Of a DNA stretch of 64,000 bases, positions 56,593 through 64,000 are shown one piece after another. The notes under the pieces were generated by a model. It saw only the letters and a list, made by a program, of their open reading frames with translations. It did no database searches and was not told the DNA's origin. The stretch lies in the NCBI GenBank assembly GCA_024291935.2, contig CM044311.1:22467001-22531000 (forward strand). Reading direction: 5' to 3'. The position numbers were made by a program, and so were the translations under genes. The stretch is from Okapia johnstoni. Lineage: Eukaryota; Chordata; Mammalia; Artiodactyla; Giraffidae. Numbering within the stretch: the stretch's first letter is position 1; every line of letters starts with the position of its first letter.

Positions 56593-57730
56593 AGTAAAAC
56601 ACAGAAAAAGGGAAAAAGAAACTTACACACCACAAATGAAATGCCGTTGTAACAAAAAACCCAAAATTTCTGTCTTGGCTTTCTGACTCGGGAGAAGATA
56701 GAGACCTACATGTAGGTAAGGAGACTGCTGGTGAAGTCTACTAGAATAGTGAGGAAATTGCTATTAGAGACTAAAGACAAAGAAAACCATGTTTTGTATA
56801 GGCAGAACACTTAGAAACTTTGTTGCCTGTGATAAATCAGAAAACAGAAAATGTAACAAATGTGTCTATGAATCACTCAGATTCATGGGCAGCATATTGA
56901 AGTGGTAATTGTCTTTTTTCCTTCTCAGCTGTAATAAGTTGTTGCAAGAGAGAGACATGCTAAAGAGATTTTAAAGCACTATTTAGAGGGGTATTTTCCT
57001 TTCACAAAATTTTTTCTCTCACTCCCACACTTCCCAGCTGTCAAAAGTTTCTCAGAGTAACACATAGCATAAGGATAAAGATCAAAATCAGGGCATTACT
57101 AGCAAAACATAGTCCTGAGATGAAAAAACAAATCAAGGGCAACCAGTATTCAGGTAACAGAAATTTAAGGAAGTGCTGTGTAAAGTTTCTTAACTGGGCA
57201 AATGAGCTTTTAAGAATCTTAAGGGAATTTGTAATTCATCCCATTTTGCACCCCAGTATAGAGATGGACCATCTTAAAGAGATTTGAAAGTGAGAATTTT
57301 GTGTTACGTGGTGGATTACAATTTAACACATATAAAACTCACACTGTTTTTAAAGGACTTGTATCAGCTTGAACTTAATGGAATTAGACAGTTTAAATGC
57401 AAATAGATTTCTAGGTACTAAATATATCTAGTCAGGATGTAGGCCAAGAAATTTACTCATACAATCACACATCATTTCCTACAGAAAAGCAAAGATAGCA
57501 AAAATCACCCTGAGAGTCCTTGAGAAGTATAATATTAGTAACCACTCCCAGGGAGTAGAAACAGGTCTAAATGAAAGAAAATCTTCTATAGTGGCAGAAG
57601 AGGGGGATTACATTTCTTTCTGAATTTACCATGAGGTTAGGTCCTGATAAACCCATGTTAAGTATCATACGTTGAAAATACATTTATTACACCTTACCTA
57701 CCAAACATCATAGCTTAGCCTAGCCTACCT
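56593..57730. other. Low-copy non-coding stretch
   Basis: About 1.1 kb with no recognised repeat or gene. Confidence 0.5.
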
Positions 57731-57946
57731 TACTGCTATTGCTCTTTAGTCATTAAGTTATATCTAACTCTTTGTGACCCCAGGGACTATAGCCCTCCAG
57801 GCTCCTCTGTCTATGGGATTTCCCAGGCAAGAATACTGGAGTGGGTTTCTATTTTCTTCTCCAGGGAATCTTCCCCACCTAGGGATCAAACCCATGTCTC
57901 CTGCTTGGCAGGAAGATTCTTTATTACTGAGTTATCTGGGAATCCT
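57731..57946 (-). mobile_element. Bov-tA SINE, antisense
   Basis: 'gctctttagtcattaagtta' to 'gagttatctgggaatcc'. Confidence 0.93.
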
Positions 57947-57986
57947 TAGTCTACCTTAAATGTGCTTAAAATGTTTACATGAGCCT

Positions 57987-58220
57987 GTGTGTGTGCATGC
58001 GTGCTAAGTCGCTTCAGTCGTGTCCAACTCTGTGCCACCCTATGGACCATAGCCCACCAAGCTCTTCTGTCCAGGGGATTTTCCAGGCAAGAATATTGGA
58101 GTGGGTTGCCATGCCCTCCTCCAAGTGATCTTCCCAACATAGGGATGGATCCCATGACTGTTATGCCTCCTGTACTGGCAGGCATGTTCTTTACCACTAG
58201 TGCCACCTGGGAAGACCTTG
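57987..58220 (-). mobile_element. Bov-tA SINE, antisense, with TSD
   Basis: A TG/CATG edge, 'gtgctaagtcgcttcagtcg' to 'gccacctgggaagacc'. 'catgagcct' at 57978-57986 and 58221-58229 is the TSD. Confidence 0.95.
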
Positions 58221-58229
58221 CATGAGCCT

Positions 58230-58484
58230 ACACTTGGGCAAAGTCATTCAACACATTATGGTTTGTCCCTAAAGGTTATGAAATAGCTGACTAACAAAGT
58301 GCTGAAATATGGCAGATAGAGAGATAATCATGGCTTTTTTTTTTGCATTCTGTGTGGTAGACACTGCCTAAAGAACGTTATAAACATTATCTCAGCAAAT
58401 CCTTACACTGACTCTTGGAGATAAATTGTACTTAGTTTGACATCACTATTTTATCGATGAGAAAGTCAAATCCTAAATTTTTAT
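58230..58484. other. Non-coding stretch
   Basis: Nothing recognised except part of an old MIR/L2-like phrase ('aacattatctcagcaaatcc' at about 58384). Confidence 0.4.
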
Positions 58485-58500
58485 ATAAATTGCTCAGAGT

Positions 58501-58523
58501 AAAAAAATAAAAAAAATAAAAAA
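58501..58523 (+). repeat. A-rich tract flanked by 16-bp direct repeats
   Basis: A 23-base run of A with two T interruptions lies between perfect copies of 'ataaattgctcagagt' (58485-58500 and 58524-58539). No element body is present. Confidence 0.92.
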
Positions 58524-58539
58524 ATAAATTGCTCAGAGT

Positions 58540-59138
58540 GAGCAATAGATGGTGAGAATTGGGAAGTAGTCCCAGATCTATTCTAATTCCAATATCTAGG
58601 TTCTTTATTTATTTTCTATTATTATGATCTAAGTTCTATTCCAACTGTAATTTAATGGGAAACTCTTTTCTCATCTTTTTCTTTTTCCACTCGTGAGTGA
58701 AAACGTAAATTTCTTGATTTATGAGTTAGTGAAAATTAAATTTTTGCTTTTCAGAGGGTGGTTCCATTAGAATTGGTAGGGGAGTTTCACATAGTCTAAC
58801 TTGATTATAAAGCCTTTAAGACTCCCACTGAGTGCTCCAGAGTACATATTTCACCCCTGTTTACAAAGTTTGGTTCCTTGCTTACAAATAAAATGACTAT
58901 TTTCTTCTCCCAATCAATGCATCAAAGTTTAGAGAAAACTGCAACTTCCTTATAAAACTTGCCATTTATAAAAGACCATTCCAGGAGAATTTACAATGAC
59001 TTGATCTCCAGATGTGATGATATAAAATGTTTTGGATAGATTTTAGTAATACTCATTCTTCTACATATTCTTTTTTCAATCTTGCCAATCAGTCTCAGAC
59101 ACTGATCATGTTTACGATACATGACAGGAAGATAAAGT
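58540..59138. other. Non-coding stretch
   Basis: AT-rich, nothing recognised before the BovB start. Confidence 0.45.
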
Positions 59139-61718
59139 GATCACAGACTTGTCATGGCAAAGTAGCTGGCATAACTCCATGAAATTAAGAGCCATGCCAT
59201 GCAGGGTCACCCAAGATGGACGGGTCCTAGTGAAGAGTTCTGATGAAACATGGTTCACTGGAGAAGGAAATGGAAAACCACTCCAGTATTCTTGCCTAGA
59301 GAACCAGAATGTGTCTGGTGATGAAAGTAAAGCTTGATGCTATAAAAACAATATTGAAATTGTTCTTTCCAGCATAAGAACCTGTAATGCTATGTCTGTG
59401 AATCAAGGTATATTGGACAGAGTCAAGCAGGAATGGCAAGAGTGAACATCGACATCTTAGGAATCAGTGAACCAAAATGGACAAGAATGAGTGAATTTAT
59501 TTCAGATGACCATTCTATCTACTCTTGTGGGAAAGGATCCCTTAGAAGAAATAGAATAGCCTTCATTGTCAGCAAGAGAGTCCAAAATGCAGTATTTGTG
59601 TGCAATCTCAAAAATGACAGAATGATCTTGGTTCATTTCCAAGGCAAACTACTCAACATCACTGTCATCCAAGATATGTCCCAACCACTGACACTGAAAA
59701 AGCTGAAGTTGAACAGTTCTATGAGGACCAACAACACCTTCTAAAACTAACCCTCTCTCCTCAAAAAAGATGTCATTTTAGTAGGGGATTGGAATGAGAA
59801 AGTAGAAAGTCAAGAGACACTTGGAATAACAGACAAGTTTGGCCTTGGAGTACAAATTGAAGCAGGGCAAAACTAACAGCTTTATCAAGAGAACATGCTG
59901 TTCATAGCAAATAGTCTTTTCCAACAACATAAGAGAAGACTCTATGCATGGACTTCACTAGATGGTCAATATCAAGTTCAGTTTGATTATTTTCTTTGCA
60001 GCCAAAGATGAAGAAGCTCTATTCAGGAAGCAAAACAAAACCTAGAGCTGACTGTGACTCAGATTATGAGCTCCTTATTGCAAAACCCAGGCTTAAATTG
60101 AAGAAAGAATGGAAAACTACTAGGCTGTTCAGGTATGACTGAAATCAAACCCCTCATGGTTATAAAGTGGAGGTGATAAATAAATTCTAAGGATTAGATC
60201 TGATAAACAGATTGCCTGAAGAACTATGAATGGAAGTTCATAACACTGTACAGGAGGAAATGACCAAAACCATTCCAAAGAAAAAGCAATGCAATAAGGC
60301 AAAGTGGTTGTCTGAGACTTAACAAATAGCTCAAGAAGGGAGAGAAGTGATAGGCAAGGGAGAAAGGGGAAAATATACTCAACTGAATGCAGAGTTCCAG
60401 AGAATAGCAAGAAGAGATAAGAAGGCCTTCTTAAATAAACAGTGCAAGGAAGTAGAAAAAAAATAGAATGGGAAAGACTACAGATCTTGTCAAGAAAATT
60501 AGAGATCAAAGGAACATTTCATGCAAGGATGGGTATTATAAAGGACATAAACAATAAAGAACTAAGAGGAATGGAAAAAAATTAAGAAAAGATGGAAAGG
60601 ATACATAGAAGAACTCTACAAAAAAGGTCCTATTGACCGGGATAACCACAATGATGTGGTCACTCACCTAGAGTCAGACATCCTGGAGTGTGAAGTAAAA
60701 TGGGTCTTAGGAAGCATTACTACAAACAAAGCTAGTGGAGGTGGAAGAATTCCATTTCATCTACTTAAAACCCTAAAAGATGATGCTGTTGGAGAGCTGT
60801 ACTTAAAATATCAGCAAAGTCAGAAAACACAGCACAGGACTGGAAAAGGTCAGTTTTCATTCTAATCCCAAAGAAGAACAATGTCAAAGAATGCTCAAAT
60901 TACCATATTATTCTTATTTAACTTATATGCAGAGTACATCATGTGAAATGCCAAACTGGATGACTCACAAGCTGGAATCAAGATTGCTGAAAAAAATATC
61001 AACAATCTCACACATGCAGATGATACCATTCTAATGGCCAAAAGGGAATAAGAAATAAAGAGCCTCTTGATGAAAGTGAAAGACAAGAGTGAAAAAGGTG
61101 GCTTAAAACTCAACATTCAAGAATATAAGATGACATCTGGTCCCATCACTTCACTGCAAATAGATAGAGGAAAAGTGGAAGCAGTGATTGATTGTCTTTA
61201 CTTGGGCTCCAAAACCACTGGAGATGGTAACAGTAGCCAAGACATTAAGAGACACTTGATCCTTGGAAAAAAAGCTGTGACAAATCTAGACAGCATATTA
61301 GAAAGCAGAGACATTGCTTTGTTGACAAAGGTCCATACAGTCAAACCTATGGTTTTTCCAGTGGTCATATACAGATGTTAGAATTGCACCGTAAAGAAGG
61401 CAGAGCAGTTAAGAATAGATGCTTTCAATCTGTGATGCTGGAGAAGACACTTGAGAGTCTCTTGAAATGCAAGGAGATCAAACAAGTAAATACTAAAAAA
61501 AATGAACCCTGAATATTTATTGGAAGGACTGAGGCTGAAGCTGAATCTCCAAAACATAGACCACCTGATGAGAAGAGCTGACTCATTGGAAAAGACCCTG
61601 ATGCTAGGAAAGATTGAACACAGAAAGAGTAGGGGGCAGTAGAGGATGAGATGGTTGGATAGTATCATTGACTAAATGGATATGAGTTTGAGCAAATTCG
61701 GTAGATACTGAAGGATAG
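59139..61718 (+). mobile_element. BovB LINE, near full length, decayed, interrupted
   Basis: Sense BovB from its 5' region. The endonuclease N-terminal half is an open 103-codon frame (59433-59744) reading 'ARVNIDILGISEPKWTRMSE'. The rest of the endonuclease is readable to about 60010 with stops. An inter-domain block and the palm start ('HLESDILECEVKWVLGSITT', about 60660) follow. Near 60907 the sequence jumps to the block just after motif B, so RT motifs A and B are deleted. The C-terminal part (61067-61381) and the arginine-rich end remain. It stops at 61718, about 80 bases before a normal tail, where an opposite BovB begins. Dead copy. Confidence 0.95.
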
Positions 61719-61736
61719 TTCAGTTCAGTCACTCAG

Positions 61737-62054
61737 TCATGTCCGACTCTCTGCGACCCCATGAATCGTAGCACACCAGGCCTCCCTGTCCATCACCAAC
61801 TCCCAGAGATTACCCAAACCCGTGTCCATCGAGTCGGTGATGCCATCCAACCATCTCATCCTCTGTCGTCTCCTTCTCATCCTGCCCCCAATCCTTCCCA
61901 GCATTAGGGTCTTTTCCAATGAGTCAACTCTTCGCATGAGGTGGCCAAAGTATTGGAGTTTCAGCTTCAACATCAGTCCTTCCAATGAACACCCAGGACT
62001 GATCTCCTTTAGGATGGACTGGTTGGATCTCCTTGCAGTCCAAGGGAATCTCAA
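61737..62054 (-). pseudogene. BovB ORF C-terminal part, after the stop
   Basis: In phase with the 550-codon frame above. Contains '[20 protein letters not shown]', '[20 protein letters not shown]' and a basic run '[13 protein letters not shown]', typical of the RTE C-terminal region. Ends 'HGVAESRT'. Separated only by the TGA at 62094-62096 and about 13 codons lacking Met. Confidence 0.9.
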
Positions 62055-62093
62055 GAGTCTTCTCCAACACCACGGTTCAAAAGCATCAATTCT

Positions 62094-63746
62094 TCAGCGC
62101 TCAGATTTCTTTACCGTCCAACTCTCACAACCATACATGACCACTGGAAAAACCATAGCCTTGACTAAACAGACCTTTGATGTCAAAGTAATGCCTCTGC
62201 TTTTAAATATGCTATCTAGGTTGGTCATAACCTTCCTCCCAAGGAGTAAGTGTCTTTTAATTTCATGGCTGCAATCACCATAAGCAGTGATTTTGGAGCC
62301 CCCCCAAATAAAGTCTGACACCGTTTCCACTGTTTCCCCATCTATTTCCCATGAAGTGATGGGACCAGATGCCATGATCTTAGTTTTCTGAACGTTGAGC
62401 TTTAAGCCAGCTTTTTCACTCTCTTCTTTCACTTTCATCAAGAGGCTCTTTAGTTCTTCTTCTCTTTCTGCCATAAGGGTGCTGTCATCCACATATCTGA
62501 GGTTATTGATATTTCTCCTGGCAATCTTGATTCCAGCTTGTGTTTCTTCCAGCCCAGAGTTTCTCATGATGTACTCTGCATATAAGTTAAATAAGCAGGG
62601 TAACAATATACAGCCTTGACATACTCCTTTTCCTATTTGGAACCAGTCTGTTGTTCCATGTCCAGTTCTAAATGTTGCTTCCTGACCTGCATACAGGTTT
62701 CTCAAGAGACAGGTCAGATGATCTGGTATTCCCATCTCTTTCAGAATTTTCCACAGTTTATTGTGATCCACACACAAGGCCTTGGCATAGTCAATAAAGC
62801 AGAAATAGATGTTTTTCTGGAACTCTCTTGCTTTTTTGATGATCCATCGGATGTTGGCAATTTGATCTCTGGTTCCTCTGCCTTTTCTGAAACCAGCTGG
62901 AACAGCTGGAAGTTCACGGTTCATGTATTGCTGAAGCCTGGCTTGGAGAATTTTGAGCATTACTTTACTAGTGTGTGAGATGAGGGCAATTGTGCGGTCG
63001 TTTGAGCATTCTTTGGCATTGCCTTTCTTTGGGATTGGAATGGAAACTGACCGTTTCCAGTCCTGTAGCCACTGCTGAGTTTTCCAGATTTGCTGGCATA
63101 CTGAGTGCAGCACTTTCACAGCATCATCTTTCAGGATTTGAAATAGCTCAACTGGAATTCCATCACCTCCACTAGCTTTGTTCGTAGTGATGCTTTCTAA
63201 GGTCCACTTGACTTCACATTCCAGGATGTCTGGCTCTAGGTGAGTGATCACACCATCGTGATTTTCTGGGTCTTGAAGATCATTTTTGTACAGTTCTTCT
63301 GTGTATTCTTGCCACCTCTTCTTAATATCTTCTGCTTCTGTTAGGTCCATACCATTTCTGTTCTCTATAGAGCCCATCTTTGCATGAAATGTTCCCTTGG
63401 TATCTCTAATTTTCTTGAAGAGTTCTCTAGTCTTTCCCATTCTGTTGTTTCCCTCTATTTCTTTGCATTGATCCCTGAGGAAGGCTTTCTTATCTCTCCT
63501 TGTTATTCTTTGGAACTCTGCATTCAGATGGGAATATCTTTCCTTTTCGCCTTTGCTTTTCACTTCTTTTCCTTTCCCAGCTATTTGTAAGGCCTCCTCA
63601 GACAGCCATTTTGCTTTTTTGTATTTCTTTTCCATGGGGATGGTCTTGATCTCTGTCTCCTGCACAATGTCACAAACCTCTGTCCATAGTTCATCAGGCA
63701 CTCTGTCTATCAGATCTAGTCCCTTAAATCTATTTCTCACTTCCAC
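62094..63746 (-). pseudogene. BovB reverse transcriptase ORF (550 codons)
   Basis: Non-LTR reverse transcriptase, which copies element RNA into nicked genomic DNA. Visible parts: a linker with 'AKWLSEEALQIAGKGKE'; finger/palm blocks 'GIPVELFQILKDDAVKVLHS' and 'WKRSVSIPIPKKGNAKECSN'; and motif A 'FIDYAKALCVDHNKLW', in which the usual A-F-D has become A-L by loss of one codon while the catalytic first Asp stays. Motif B reads 'CQGCILLPCLFNLY', where relatives have R-Q-G and S-P. Motif C 'RYVDDS' keeps both Asp. A TGA at 62094-62096 ends the frame in the 'KKxER' block, but the same phase stays open again at 61737-62054. Upstream, a TAA near 63777 replaces the usual Tyr of 'FRYDLN'. So this is a lightly damaged pseudogene. 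Confidence 0.93.
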
Positions 63747-64000
63747 TGTATAATCATAAGGGATTTGATTTAGGTCTTACCTGAATGGTCTAGTGGTTTT
63801 CCCTACTTTCTTCAATTTAAGTCTGAATTTGGCAAGAAGGAGTTCATGATCTGAGCCACAGTCTGCTCCCTGTCTTGTTTTTGCTGACTGTATAGAGCTT
63901 CTCCTTCTTTGGCTGCTAAGAATATAATCAATCTGATTTTGGTGTTGACTATCTGGTGATGCCCATGTGTAGAGTCTTCTCTTGTGTTGCTGGAAGAGGG

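Larger units (their letters stand above)
61719..64000 (-). mobile_element. BovB LINE, best-preserved copy, runs off window
   Basis: Antisense BovB from its 3' tail at 61719 to the window edge. At the edge (63840-64000) the sequence is already in the 3' part of the endonuclease. The reverse transcriptase frame is annotated separately. It is inserted into, or abuts, the decayed BovB(+) to its left. No poly(A); BovB tails are short (TTCAG)-like repeats, seen here as 'ttcagttcagtcactcag'. Confidence 0.96.

Noticed and set aside
62094..63746. A 550-codon frame as a host gene
   Set aside because: Its motifs are those of the BovB (RTE) reverse transcriptase, and the flanks are BovB tail and endonuclease sequence.

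Overview
This window is nuclear DNA from a ruminant, most likely a bovid (cattle, sheep or goat type). The diagnosis rests on the repeats. There are about 16 copies or fragments of the BovB (RTE-clade) LINE, about 30 Bov-tA/Bov-A SINEs (tRNA-like head 'gcttccctggtggctca', body 'cactccagtattcttgcc'), CHR-type SINEs and artiodactyl L1 3' ends. Older mammalian L1, L2, MIR, MaLR and other relics lie beneath them. I cannot tell the species or chromosome. No host protein-coding gene, exon series, tRNA or rRNA gene, CpG island or CRISPR array can be supported. The open frames longer than about 100 codons are nearly all parts of BovB or antisense readings of BovB and SINEs.

Layout. 1-5100: sparse Bov-tA/Bov-A2, one CHR and an old dispersed repeat (3.7-4.4 kb). 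5.1-10 kb: microsatellites, an L1 3' end carrying a foreign inverted patch, and three antisense BovB tails. 10-16.2 kb: L2, L1, BovB(+), CHR-2 and a cluster of palindromes at 11.5 kb. 16.2-18.4 kb: a local duplication that includes a SINE, then a Bov-A2 with a clean target-site duplication (TSD) and a CAG tail. 18.4-20.6 kb: AT-rich DNA with nothing recognised. 20.6-24.4 kb: SINE clusters and an old antisense L1 split by two SINEs, one with a 97-bp internal duplication. 24.4-32 kb: mostly low-copy AT-rich DNA with an old repeat split by a CHR. 32-42.5 kb: four BovB pieces, MIR, an L1 with a 5' inversion, CHR and SINEs. 43-55 kb: the most heavily nested part, with BovB in L1, Bov-A2 in BovB, BovB in BovB, and an L1 with 5' inversion. 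55.5-56.6 kb: MaLR-like relics split by an ERV LTR. 57.7-59 kb: SINEs and an A-tract-only insertion. 59.1-64 kb: a nearly full-length but decayed BovB(+) interrupted by a better-preserved BovB(-) that runs off the window.

The elements work together only as transposition systems. BovB encodes endonuclease and reverse transcriptase, and Bov-tA/Bov-A2 SINEs share the BovB 3' tail and are thought to be mobilised by it. L1 is the usual driver for CHR-type SINEs. Every BovB copy here carries stops, deletions or truncations, so none looks autonomous.

I looked for an undescribed biological system and do not see one. What is worth a second look is structural: a templated inverted patch, local and internal duplications, nested insertions with readable TSDs, two 5'-inverted L1s, an A-tract-only insertion and a palindrome cluster.
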